From BOG-933 sp037132135 (lineage in GTDB: Bacteria > Pseudomonadota > Alphaproteobacteria > Azospirillales > Azospirillaceae), in the NCBI GenBank assembly GCA_037132135.1, contig JBAXPR010000060.1:1-22319 (forward strand): a stretch of DNA of 22,319 bases, read 5' to 3'. This document shows, piece by piece, positions 8,801-15,323 of the stretch. The notes beneath the pieces were generated by a model. That model saw only the letters and a program-made list of their open reading frames with translations, ran no database searches and was not told the origin of the DNA. Within the stretch, counting starts at the first letter, position 1. Every line of letters begins with the position of its first letter. A program made the position numbers and the translations under genes.

Positions 8801-9860
8801 GGACGACGGCGCGGTGCCGGCCGACTGGTTCACCCCGTTCGTCGCGGCCCTGGCGCGGGTGATCTCTGGCATCGGAGACCTGACGGGGGCCGCCGAAGCC
8901 GACCAGGGCACCGGGGCCGGACCTCGTCCCGCGATAACCGATGGATCCGCCCGCACCGGCCCCGCAACCGAACCTGACCACCCCGGGGAGAGCGCTTGCG
9001 TGCTGGCCGCGATCATCCAATCGGTGATTGATGACCTCGCACCCCGAGCCGCGCTCAAGGGATTGGCGCTGTCGTTTCATTGCCTGCCGACGGTGCCCGA
9101 GGCGATTGTCACCGAGCCGGCCCAGCTCAGGCTGCTGCTGTTTACCCTGGCCGACAATGCTGTTAGGCTCACTGAGCATGGATATGTTACGGTGCGGGTG
9201 CGACGGGGCGCCGCTCTCGGCTGCGGCCGCCTGCGCCTGGAGTTCGAAGTCGAAGACACCGGTGTCGGCATCGCCTCCGACATGGTGCCGCACCTTTTTG
9301 ATCCTGGCGCCTCGGGGCTGGCAACCTGTCAAGCCGTAGCCGCCGGGTTGGGCGGAAGCGTCGAAGTCGAGACCGCACCGGGGAAGGGCAGCGTGTTTCG
9401 CTTTGCCATCGTCACCCGCGCCAGCGTGGCGCCGGCGGTGGCGGCGCCCTCCCCCACCCTGTCGCTCATGCCGCCACCCCGGTTGGCCGTGCTGGCGGTT
9501 GACGACAACGAGATCAACCGGGACGTCGTCCGCGGCATCCTCGAGCGCGCCGGCTATACCGTGACCCTGGCCACAAACGGCGGTGAAGCGCTGAAGCTGG
9601 TCGAGGCCCAACCGTTTGACTTGGTCCTGATGGACCTGCAGATGCCAGAGATGGACGGCCTGACCGCGACCCGTCTGATCCGCGCCCTGCCCGCGCCCAA
9701 GGGCTTGGTCCCCGTGATTGCGGTTACCGCCCACGGCTCAGATGCGGCTCGGCACGACTGCCTGGCCTCGGGCATGAACGGCTTCGTCGCCAAACCGTTG
9801 CGGCCGACAACCCTGTTCACCGAGATCGCCAGGGTGCTCGAATCGGCACTCCCGGCCTGA
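5829..9860 (+). CDS. Large hybrid histidine kinase: HisKA-HATPase-REC-REC-HPt plus second degenerate HATPase-REC
   Basis: A 1343-residue protein from a GTG start (RBS AAAGGG). TM1 is at about 11-31, the periplasmic sensor at about 32-280, TM2 at about 283-305 and a coiled coil at about 308-375. HisKA has H386 in TMSHEIRTPMNG. The HATPase has the N box LLNLVGNAVKFT, DTGIGI (533-538) and GGTGLGLAISK (562-572). REC1 carries D674 and K726; REC2 carries D815, T846 and K868. The HPt has H964 in HTMKG. After a Pro/Gly/Thr-rich linker (about 1021-1055) comes a second ATPase-like domain (about 1070-1196) without its own HisKA. It keeps DTGVGI, but its N box is altered (LLFTLADNAVRLT) and the F-box/ATP lid is shortened by about 14 residues, so it is probably inactive. 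REC3 (DD 1225-1226, D1269, K1322) looks intact. This tail aligns with the end of the kinase at 483-3791. The gene lies in an operon after the SBP and 22 bp before tspO. Confidence 0.94.
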   Translation: MSILSRLLSRWPLVVAAIFCAYSSVLLWHNFHFQEQLRTAAAARLIGDAATRATALSDFIAERRSDLAELAETVEIATYLTNKSLGMSLRYGLITNLDAIHERFRYWSAKKKSGSSSHYSQIMFIDEKGEILVNMKGGPASTSSLVPPGTEPSVFFDSAAGQMIVTAPVRHKGTPRGFLIAQGGVGQLSRYLAASTSDTRILETLVTGDGVELPGDTGKPRLTRDLVYKLTILPPGQLVPISGEYPGVPEAGDLLAIRTPVTGTTLFLLTIITENQIFGHITSRLFLYLASAVPPFVLLVAFILEGLRRRNQELQASVLESDRRQHQLQDHNQALSEEIARRTVVEQELRLKSRQLENMAFDLRESIVRAEEASRAKSDFLATMSHEIRTPMNGIIGMTSLLIDTQLNHDQRRYADTIRLSAESLLGIINDILDFSKIEAGRMEFEKSPFEITPLIEGTVDVLAPRVRGKDVDLSYMVPKEARGVFLGDAGRLRQVLLNLVGNAVKFTHSGCITVTVAVVETDQVTMTISVADTGIGIAEQVQDKLFGMFTQADASTTRRFGGTGLGLAISKRIVEGLDGTIGFESRLDVGSTFWFSVPLQRISFEPAESPAYTSLDGLRVLVVDDCQVNRDIFVKQVQNWGGEVADCSSGSEALGRAREALEANRPYQVMLLDHNMPDMSGVELAAHLRADHAYAGLRLILASSSEPGELRKAGVARHFDIVLSKPVRQSLLYESLVGKDGSAAPHPLDPSTDARTASVQTGRLRVLVAEDNYVNQQVAVGLLAKLGHRADVANDGGEAVVMAERGNYDLILMDMQMPNVDGIQATRMIRSLAGPRARVPIIAMTANAMERDRTLCREAGMNDFLPKPTDLRRLTAMLDSWGARLAVTAAPPGAGTGSSGQVGNFPATLPGIDVATALQSVGGDAALLHKVLGHFATTYGAAAGQLREAADAGRWLEVRHQAHTMKGTAATVGALELSALAGELERMAGADDGAVPADWFTPFVAALARVISGIGDLTGAAEADQGTGAGPRPAITDGSARTGPATEPDHPGESACVLAAIIQSVIDDLAPRAALKGLALSFHCLPTVPEAIVTEPAQLRLLLFTLADNAVRLTEHGYVTVRVRRGAALGCGRLRLEFEVEDTGVGIASDMVPHLFDPGASGLATCQAVAAGLGGSVEVETAPGKGSVFRFAIVTRASVAPAVAAPSPTLSLMPPPRLAVLAVDDNEINRDVVRGILERAGYTVTLATNGGEALKLVEAQPFDLVLMDLQMPEMDGLTATRLIRALPAPKGLVPVIAVTAHGSDAARHDCLASGMNGFVAKPLRPTTLFTEIARVLESALPA

Positions 9861-9866
9861 GTCCCT

Positions 9867-9875
9867 TAAGGAGGT
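9867..9875 (+). promoter_or_regulatory. Strong Shine-Dalgarno of tspO
   Basis: TAAGGAGGT is fully complementary to the 16S anti-SD core and sits 7 bases before the ATG at 9883. It is much stronger than the RBS of the upstream kinase and predicts that TspO is translated at a higher rate from the shared transcript. Confidence 0.75.
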
Positions 9876-9882
9876 AACAACC

Positions 9883-10398
9883 ATGACCGTTCCCCCCAAC
9901 GGCCTTGACGGCGGTTCGTCCGGCCACGGCCGATCCCTGCTTGTCCTCGGCGGTTTCATCGCCCTGGTGTTCGCGATTTCCGCCATTGGCGGCGCCGTTA
10001 CCGCAGGGTCGGTCCATACTTGGTATCAGACCCTGATCCACCCCGCCTTCGCTCCGCCCGACTGGGTCTTCGCACCGGTCTGGAGCGCGCTCTACCTGTC
10101 GATAGCCGTGGCCGGCTGGATGGTCTGGCGCCAAGTCGGCTTTCGCGGCGGCCGAGAGACCTTCATGTTTTATGGGCTGCAACTCGCGCTCAATCTGGCC
10201 TGGTCGCTGCTGTTCTTCGGCTTGCACACCATTGGCGCGGCTCTGATCGACGTCAGCCTGCTTGTCCTCGCGGTCTATTTCACCCTCCGGGCCTGTTACC
10301 GCATCGTCCCCCGTGCCGGCCTGCTGCTGATTCCCTATCTGGCCTGGGTCAGTTTTGCGGCCGTGCTCAACGCCGCGTTCTGGTACCTCAACCTCTGA
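9883..10398 (+). CDS. tspO: TspO/MBR family tryptophan-rich sensory membrane protein
   Basis: A 171-residue integral membrane protein with the five-helix TspO fold. The family signatures are plain: WYQTLIHPAFAPPDWVFAPV (47-66, with conserved Pro and Trp), LYLSIAVAGW (70-79), NLAWSLLFFG (104-113) and PYLAWVSFAAVLN (151-163). An extra 18 or so polar residues precede TM1. TspO proteins bind porphyrins/tetrapyrroles; in Rhodobacter sphaeroides TspO (CrtK) is an outer-membrane regulator that lowers photosynthesis gene expression under oxygen. Here the gene follows the hybrid kinase by 22 bp and most likely belongs to that operon, an unusual setting that hints at a role in the same sensory pathway (inference). 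Its 3' end overlaps the convergent RHH gene by 11 bp. No carotenoid or tetrapyrrole genes lie in the window. Confidence 0.95.
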   Translation: MTVPPNGLDGGSSGHGRSLLVLGGFIALVFAISAIGGAVTAGSVHTWYQTLIHPAFAPPDWVFAPVWSALYLSIAVAGWMVWRQVGFRGGRETFMFYGLQLALNLAWSLLFFGLHTIGAALIDVSLLVLAVYFTLRACYRIVPRAGLLLIPYLAWVSFAAVLNAAFWYLNL

Positions 10399-10708
10399 TA
10401 CCGTCCCGGTCCCGTTGACCTGGCCGCTCCAGCCAGTTGGTATCGGTCGCCCCCGCCCACCCGCCGGTCGCCACAACGGCCGGCGATCTCGTGGTCTCCG
10501 CCACAGCCTGCTCCAGGCTCCAACTGGCAAGACCACGCTCAATCAGGTCCCGGGTCGCGGCCGCCCGGTCGGGCAGACCGGCGGCAAGCCGATAAGCCTC
10601 CAGACGCCCGATCATGCTCGCGCTCAGCCGGACTGGCACCGGCCGGGTCGGTTCTGCCGTTCGGTGCCCGCGCCGCGCCGCGGTGGCCGCAGTGGTGTCT
10701 TTCGGCAT
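10388..10708 (-). CDS. Small ribbon-helix-helix-like protein (antitoxin or centromere-binding type)
   Basis: A 106-residue protein. The ATG at 10708 is chosen because AGGAG lies just upstream; longer in-frame forms would cover the promoter. Residues about 23-65 (PVPVRLSASMIGRLEAYR followed by RAAATRDLIERGLASW) have the short strand plus two helices expected for a ribbon-helix-helix DNA-binding fold. The N-terminus is Arg/Thr/Ala-rich and the C-terminal 35 residues are Gly/Asp-rich and probably disordered. RHH proteins of this size are found as antitoxins, plasmid copy-control proteins or type Ib centromere-binding partners of ParA. No toxin gene is adjacent. It is divergent from parA, which makes a partition or autoregulatory role reasonable, but that is inference. 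It converges on and overlaps tspO by 11 bp. Confidence 0.65.
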   Translation of the reverse strand: MPKDTTAATAARRGHRTAEPTRPVPVRLSASMIGRLEAYRLAAGLPDRAAATRDLIERGLASWSLEQAVAETTRSPAVVATGGWAGATDTNWLERPGQRDRDGIRG

Positions 10709-11110
10709 GACCTCTCCTGATCGGCACGGCGGCCTCCAAGACGCACTCCGGCCGATGGCGTCAGTATACGAAATTGAATATCCGCCGACAAGAGACCCCG
10801 GCCACCCACCCAGTGCGGATCGGGCGACCAAACCTTGCACAGCGTGCAGGATTTCCGGCGTGATGCCCAACCGCCTGTGCCTCGAGTCGACGCCAAGGCA
10901 TGATCTGTCGTCGTTTCCCCCTGTTCGGCATCACCCCAACCTCCCCGGGGCAGCCGCACCCGGGGCCCAATTCCTGACATAACCGGCAAATCTGTTGTGC
11001 CCGGGAGACATGGCAACGGCGGATTGGTGCGATAACGCGACTCGGCCTTCCGACGCCGACTCGGTCAGGCTATGTCTCTTTCAACGGCAGCTCCGACCCA
11101 AGGACAACGC
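10709..11110. other. Divergent intergenic region between RHH gene and parA
   Basis: About 400 bp without a supportable gene. It holds the minus-strand promoter described at 10763-10791. Closer to parA there are three CCCGGG-cored motifs (10943-10950, 10959-10964, 11000-11005) and an 8-bp direct repeat CGACTCGG (11038-11045 and 11057-11064). In type Ib partition systems the centromere often lies directly upstream of parA, so this is where a parS would be expected, but the repeats are too short and GC-typical to call one. Confidence 0.4.
10763..10791 (-). promoter_or_regulatory. Sigma-70-type promoter for the RHH gene
   Basis: On the minus strand a -35 TTGTCG (10791-10786) and a -10 TATACT (10768-10763) are separated by exactly 17 bases. 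Transcription would begin near 10756, giving a leader of about 50 nt to the RHH start at 10708. The interval is A/T-rich compared with its surroundings, which supports the call. Confidence 0.65.
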
Positions 11111-11770
11111 ATGACCACCGAAAGACGGATGAAGCGGGTGCTGGTATCCTGCCCGAAGGGCGGGGCGGGCAAAACCAATTTTTCGAGAAATCTCGCGGTC
11201 GCCGCCGTTGCCGATGGCCTCGACGTCAGCACGGTCGACCTCGACCCCCAGCAGTCACTGACGAAGTGGATGAACAAGCGGCCGGAAAATGCTCCGACCA
11301 TCACCCACTACGCCGCCGGGATGGAGCAGGTCGGCGAGTTGCTTGGCGAGGTCGACGACCATGATCTGATGGTGATCGATACCCCGCCAGGCATCGAAAG
11401 CTATCCGGACACGATGAAGCTGTTGGTCCATGAATGCGATTTTTGCCTGATTCCGGTCCAGCCCTTCATCGACGACATCGAAAGCGTCGAAAAGTGGATG
11501 CGCTTCGTGATCGGCATGAAGCGCCGGGCCGGCTACGTCATCAACCGGGCCAACCGGCGGGCCAAGTCAACGTTGGCTGCCAAGCGGCGCCTGACCTCCT
11601 CGGGTCCGTTGTGTCCGATCGAGGTCCCGCAGTATGAAAGTTTTGCCGATGCCGCCGCCTTGGGCATCGGGGTGCTTGAAATCGGCGGAGCGCAAGGGCG
11701 CGACGATATCGTGGCCGTTTGGCATTTTGTCCGGGGGGAACTCGGGCTGACACCGGTGGGAGTGTCGTGA
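11111..11770 (+). CDS. parA: ParA-family partition ATPase
   Basis: A 219-residue P-loop ATPase of the ParA/MinD (SIMIBI) group. The deviant Walker A is CPKGGAGKTNFSRN, with signature lysine K16 and catalytic K21. Walker A' is VDLDPQQS (42-49) and Walker B is LMVIDTPPG (86-94). There is no N-terminal helix-turn-helix, so it matches the short type Ib plasmid ParAs, which do not repress their own promoter. The ATG at 11111 is preferred to one at 11072 because AAGGA stands 6 bases upstream and the protein then begins close to the first strand. It would segregate the replicon by ATP-dependent nucleoid binding. The DUF3102-like gene starts 1 bp after the stop and should be co-translated. No classical ParB is present. 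Confidence 0.9.
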   Translation: MTTERRMKRVLVSCPKGGAGKTNFSRNLAVAAVADGLDVSTVDLDPQQSLTKWMNKRPENAPTITHYAAGMEQVGELLGEVDDHDLMVIDTPPGIESYPDTMKLLVHECDFCLIPVQPFIDDIESVEKWMRFVIGMKRRAGYVINRANRRAKSTLAAKRRLTSSGPLCPIEVPQYESFADAAALGIGVLEIGGAQGRDDIVAVWHFVRGELGLTPVGVS

Positions 11771-11771
11771 C

Positions 11772-12422
11772 ATGAGTGGGCAGGAACCCAAAGTGAGCAA
11801 GTTCTTGGTCTCCGGCAAATCGGCAAAGGGCAGGGCCAGCGAGACGGTCGGCGGCATGCCCGCCGATATCGATGGCCGGGTCGAAAAGGTCGAACTCGCC
11901 GTGATCCCGCTGCGCACCAAGAGCGAATATGTCGAGCACATTACGGCGCTCTGGGTCGGCGCACAGGAGCGCTTTCTGGTCATCGGCAAGTATCTCGTCA
12001 ACGCCCGGGCCACCCTGCCCCACGGCGAATACGAGGACATGGTCGAGCGCGAATTGCCGTTCGGGACCAGTGTCGCCCATCGGCTGCGCACGGTCGCTGA
12101 GGCGGTCGACGCCCGGCGCATCGCCGAAGCAGAATGTCCGAAATCCTATGCCGCCGCCTACCTGATTGCCCGGATGAGTGATAGCGAACTCTCGAAGGCG
12201 CGCGAGCGGGGCCTGATTCAACCGATGACTCCGCGATCGGCGGTTGAAGCCTTCCGTCGCGAACTGCAAGGTCCCCCGTCCCCGGACCGCCGGCGCGAGG
12301 ACCTGGAGCGGAGGAAGCGATCCCTGCTCGATCAATTGCGACGGATCGAAGAGGAACTGGCCTGGATCGGCGGCTCCGCACCCACCATTATTGACGTCGT
12401 GTCCGATCCCGTCCTCTCCTGA
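11772..12422 (+). CDS. DUF3102-like protein co-transcribed with parA (candidate ParB substitute)
   Basis: A 216-residue protein whose ATG lies 1 bp after the parA stop (RBS GGGAG in the parA end). The middle part, ERFLVIGKYLVNARATLPHG then EYEDMVERELPFGTSVAHRL (about 60-105), resembles DUF3102 proteins, which combine a long helix with a helix-turn-helix-like segment and are common next to plasmid and phage genes. The C-terminus (about 174-204; DRRREDLERRKRSLLDQLRR) is a charged coiled coil suited to dimerisation. The first 35 residues are polar and probably flexible. Position after parA, a putative DNA-binding region and a coiled coil make a centromere-binding role plausible. This is inference; no ParB nuclease-like motif is seen. 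It converges on the next gene with a 4-bp gap and no terminator hairpin between them. Confidence 0.75.
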   Translation: MSGQEPKVSKFLVSGKSAKGRASETVGGMPADIDGRVEKVELAVIPLRTKSEYVEHITALWVGAQERFLVIGKYLVNARATLPHGEYEDMVERELPFGTSVAHRLRTVAEAVDARRIAEAECPKSYAAAYLIARMSDSELSKARERGLIQPMTPRSAVEAFRRELQGPPSPDRRREDLERRKRSLLDQLRRIEEELAWIGGSAPTIIDVVSDPVLS

Positions 12423-12426
12423 ACGT

Positions 12427-13047
12427 TCAGCGCATCCGTCTGGCATCGGCAAGGGCAAGCACACGGGAACGGATATCGTCGGCCCGTGACAGCGATGTTG
12501 GGCGCCGCGGCGGCGCCGACCGCTCCAGGAGTACTGTGAGCCGGCGACGCATCTCGAGGGGAACCGCGGCGATCTCGTCGCAAAGACGCCGGATATCGCC
12601 GGGCAGCGGACGGAAGCGGTAGCGCCGGGCATCCCGCCGCCAGGCCCGGCACGCCTCCTCAACTACCCAGGCCGGATAATCGCCGAGATCGTCGGCCCAG
12701 TCGGCGGCGATCGCCTCCTCGACCACCGCCGGCAGCGCTTCGGCCCGATAGTGGCTCAGCAGCGCATGAATGCGAGCTAGAAGGCAGCCGCGATCGGCCG
12801 GAATCAAAACGGCCTCAAGGGCGTCTTGATGAGCCCTCAAGGTCGGCACCACGTCGATCGGCACCGCCCGCGGCTCCCAAACTTCTCGGCAGCCTTCGAA
12901 GCCATGATCTGAATAGAGCGGCACTACCCGGGTCGGGGCCAGCAATGCCGCAATTTCGGGATCGGTGATCACCGAGGCCGCACTGGCGTCGGCGGCGGTC
13001 GGTTGGGCGCGCCGCGAATCGGGGTGCCGCTGGAGGTTACGCTGCAT
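12427..13047 (-). CDS. Hypothetical replication accessory protein (helicase-loader-like)
   Basis: A 206-residue protein from the ATG at 13047, chosen because GGAGGGGG lies 5-12 bases upstream. The start overlaps the end of the upstream winged-helix gene by 11 bp, so translation is probably coupled. The N-terminal 25 residues are low-complexity. The central part (about 95-162) has SHYRAEALPAVVEEAIAADW, then YPAWVVEEACRAWRR and RFRPLPGDIRRLCDEI. This pattern of an early helix pair, Tyr-Pro, an A..AW helix and F.P.PGDI resembles small helicase loader/inhibitor proteins of phages and plasmids. The family match is by eye and weak. The position, following a replication-type protein and RepA on the same strand, supports a part in replication initiation. 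Confidence 0.6.
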   Translation of the reverse strand: MQRNLQRHPDSRRAQPTAADASAASVITDPEIAALLAPTRVVPLYSDHGFEGCREVWEPRAVPIDVVPTLRAHQDALEAVLIPADRGCLLARIHALLSHYRAEALPAVVEEAIAADWADDLGDYPAWVVEEACRAWRRDARRYRFRPLPGDIRRLCDEIAAVPLEMRRRLTVLLERSAPPRRPTSLSRADDIRSRVLALADARRMR

Positions 13048-13735
13048 GGCGGCCCCCTCCATGGCTGGCGGCCCGGGCCCAGGCTTCGTAGCGGCCGTAT
13101 GAAGCTGGTGGGGGCCTTTTGTCGGTCCGATTCGGAACAGCGGTTCCCGTTTTACCAACATCATCAAGAAGCCAGCTTCTCCAGGCAGCACCAAGATCGC
13201 GATAGCGGTAGCCCTTGGCACGGCACCGGGCTACGAAGCGTTCGGACAGGGCTTGAAGGTCGGCGTCAGGAAACCGGGTCATGGCCCAGCACAAATCATT
13301 GTCGGCGGGCTGCCAGTCCTGGTCGGGGCTGACCGGCTCGTCTGAAGATGGCATAAAAACATCGGGTGTGGCGGCCGGGAGAGTCTCCTGGTTTATTTCC
13401 TGGTCTGTCTTTACGGAGTCATCGGGATGACTCCGGGTGTTCTCCCGGGAACCAATCGGTGAGGGCTGAATTAAATGATAGAGACAGGACCGGTCACCAC
13501 CATCGTCACGGGTTCGGTGAGTGCGGCCGACCAGTCCGAGTTCAACCAGACGGCCGATGATCTTGTTGACCCAGGGTCGGGAGCGGTTAAGCACCGACGC
13601 GATCAAGCCTTGAGTCGGGAAGCACCGGCCCGCCCGGTCGGCGTGAAGGGCGAGGGCTGCGAGCACGGCGATTTCATCGGCGCCGACCTCCGCATGGGTG
13701 AACCATTGTTCGTACAGGATGGCAATGCGCGACAC
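13037..13735 (-). CDS. Winged-helix replication-associated protein (plasmid/phage Rep-O/DnaD-like)
   Basis: A 232-residue protein from a GTG at 13735, preferred because GGAG lies 8 bases upstream and the protein then opens with VSRIAILYEQWF as in related replication proteins; the ATG at 13795 lacks this. A winged helix at about 20-85 (EIAVLAALALHADRAGRCFP, then TQGLIASVLNRSRPWVNKII) is the helix-turn-helix type seen in plasmid and phage initiators. A long polar linker (about 90-145) is followed by SERFVARCRAKGYRYRDL with GAAWRSWLLDD (about 164-192), a C-terminal motif typical of DnaD-like/O-like replication proteins. It probably loads host replication proteins at the origin together with RepA (inference). 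It ends 11 bp inside the next gene of the same strand. Confidence 0.75.
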   Translation of the reverse strand: MSRIAILYEQWFTHAEVGADEIAVLAALALHADRAGRCFPTQGLIASVLNRSRPWVNKIIGRLVELGLVGRTHRTRDDGGDRSCLYHLIQPSPIGSRENTRSHPDDSVKTDQEINQETLPAATPDVFMPSSDEPVSPDQDWQPADNDLCWAMTRFPDADLQALSERFVARCRAKGYRYRDLGAAWRSWLLDDVGKTGTAVPNRTDKRPPPASYGRYEAWARAASHGGGRHAA

Positions 13736-13961
13736 TGTGAGTTCTCCGTTCGTTCCAGTCAGGTGGGGACGAAGAACACACTCCACCAACGGCACAATTT
13801 CCTTTGCACCGATGATCCGAGTCGCATATAATCCGGACTGCGCGAGAAGAGTTTCCGGGGGTATCCGCCAAGATCAACCCCGTAACTCCAGACAGTACCG
13901 GACCTTCGTCCGTCTTTGAAGCCCGCAGGTTACCAGCCTGCGGGCTTCATGGTTTCATCGC
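13736..13961. other. Spacer between repA and the winged-helix gene
   Basis: About 225 bp without a supportable gene. It contains a strong hairpin (13918-13948) and probably the promoter of the minus-strand winged-helix gene. A TATA-like stretch at about 13827-13832 could be a -10, but no convincing -35 is seen. Confidence 0.4.
13918..13948 (-). terminator. Hairpin after repA, possible transcription terminator
   Basis: A perfect 12-bp inverted repeat, GAAGCCCGCAGG (13918-13929) and CCTGCGGGCTTC (13937-13948), with a 7-base loop. It sits 13 bp beyond the repA stop. There is no good U-run on the minus strand and only a T-biased stretch on the plus strand, so it may be an imperfect intrinsic terminator, an attenuator or an RNA-stabilising stem. 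Confidence 0.5.
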
Positions 13962-15002
13962 TCATAATCCCAATACGGTTTGGGCCGAGGCGGTGACCGC
14001 CGGCGGCGGCGCGATGCGGTTGCGCCGCTTCGCCGAACCTCCGATCAGCGGCTTCGGCCGGGCCACAAACAGTTTTCTCAGTTCGGCCGGGTCGGAATAA
14101 TGCAGTACCAACCCCTCTTCGGTGACATCGACGCGTGCGCCTTCATAGGCGTCGAGGGCCTTGGCGATGCTGACGTCGAAGACCTGCCGGAACTTGCTCT
14201 TGGCTTCCTTGTTGCCGAACTGCTTGATCAGTGCCCGCCACGACACCAGCACCGACTCGTTCTTGCCGAGGGAGGGCAACTTGAAGCAGAGATAGACGAA
14301 GATATCGAGGGCCATGGCATTGTTGGAAATCTTGCGCAGGGCCTGGGTCGGGATAGGAATCGCATCCTTGCCGGTAAAGCGCTGATAGGCCTTTTCCGAG
14401 AGTTCGACCCCGAGGGGAAAACGAACCTTCGCCAGATTTCCCGCCGCGTAGTGAACCAGATCCTCTTCGGCGAAGACCGCGGATTCGGTCAGGCGGTCGG
14501 AGCGGAAATAGTCCAGTCCCTCCTTGCGCATGACCATGGTGAAGTTGGCGAAGGAGAGCCGGATCAGTTGCTCCTTGGCCATGGCGGCGTTTTCGGTATG
14601 GGGCGTGATGCCGACCTCTTCGAGCCACTCGTCGATCTTGCCGATCTCGAGCCAGCGGTCGCCGGAGGTCCGGCCGATCGCCCGGGCCTGGGTGGTCATC
14701 CAGAGGATCAGCAGGCGCGCCCGTGCACCGAAGGGCAGGCCGATCTCGACCGCGTCGCCGCCGGGCAGCATGATACTGGGACTGTTGATCGAAAGGCTGA
14801 AGCTGTCGTCGTTGCGATGGAACTCGCGCATGTTCTGGAGACGGCGCAACGGCAATCCGGACAAGCAGAACGACTTGCTCATGAACGACACGTCGAGACT
14901 TTCGTCGTCCTGGGCGCCCGAACCGGTTCCGGCCAAGGCGAGTTCAAGTTGCCTCAGCATCGGATGCCCGGTTGTCGCCACCGTTGTCACAGCCGTGGTC
15001 AT
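13962..15002 (-). CDS. repA: Plasmid replication initiator RepA
   Basis: A 346-residue protein from the ATG at 15002, with AGGAGG 7 bases upstream; a longer in-frame start at 15056 has no such signal. It matches the alphaproteobacterial 'plasmid-encoded RepA' family (RepA_C). Key blocks are MSKSFCLSGLPLRRL (41-55), the central GLPFGARARLLILWMTTQAR (88-107), SGDRWLEIGKIDEWLEEVGI (113-132), IPTQALRKISNNAMALDIFV (217-236) and a Lys/Arg-rich C-terminal part before a Pro/Ala tail. It should bind iterons at the origin and open the DNA. An array of 15-bp repeats lies 70-380 bp upstream of its start, the usual arrangement for an iteron plasmid. A hairpin follows the stop. Confidence 0.9.
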   Translation of the reverse strand: MTTAVTTVATTGHPMLRQLELALAGTGSGAQDDESLDVSFMSKSFCLSGLPLRRLQNMREFHRNDDSFSLSINSPSIMLPGGDAVEIGLPFGARARLLILWMTTQARAIGRTSGDRWLEIGKIDEWLEEVGITPHTENAAMAKEQLIRLSFANFTMVMRKEGLDYFRSDRLTESAVFAEEDLVHYAAGNLAKVRFPLGVELSEKAYQRFTGKDAIPIPTQALRKISNNAMALDIFVYLCFKLPSLGKNESVLVSWRALIKQFGNKEAKSKFRQVFDVSIAKALDAYEGARVDVTEEGLVLHYSDPAELRKLFVARPKPLIGGSAKRRNRIAPPPAVTASAQTVLGL

Positions 15003-15071
15003 CGTTCCGCCTCCTGACGCTGCCTGGAGGAATGATACGATCACCACCGGGATCACCGCAAACGGTGGATA

Positions 15072-15222
15072 TTACGAAATCCGACCTTTAAGCATTTTCT
15101 TTACGCAAACCGACCTCAAGCCGTGCTGCGGCCTTACGCAAACCGACCCCAACCGGTGGTGTCGGCGGCTCGACCAGCGCCCAAGAGCTTGCCTGAAGCC
15201 TGCGGCCTTACGCAAACCGACC
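15072..15222. repeat. Direct iterons, consensus TTACGCAAACCGACC
   Basis: Three perfect copies of TTACGCAAACCGACC are at 15101-15115, 15134-15148 and 15208-15222, with one copy carrying two mismatches (TTACGAAATCCGACC) at 15072-15086. The copies at 15134 and 15208 share eight further bases (CTGCGGCC) on the left, giving a 23-bp unit. Start-to-start spacing is 29, 33 and 74 bp. They are the likely RepA binding sites. Confidence 0.85.
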
Positions 15223-15323
15223 TTTAAATCGGGACTGACGGCCCGCGGGGTCGACGCGCCGGCCGGAGTCTGCGGGCTGGCTGCGGTGGGATCGTGGAAT
15301 CCGGCCAGAGTCGGAGGGGGCGG

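Noticed and set aside
6789..9734. Two long minus-strand frames opposite the large kinase
   Set aside because: They are mirror shadows of the kinase codons (His/Gln/Gly-rich) and show no family features.
10943..11064. CCCGGG motifs and the CGACTCGG direct repeat before parA as a parS centromere
   Set aside because: Too few, too short and typical for GC-rich DNA; noted only as the expected place for parS.
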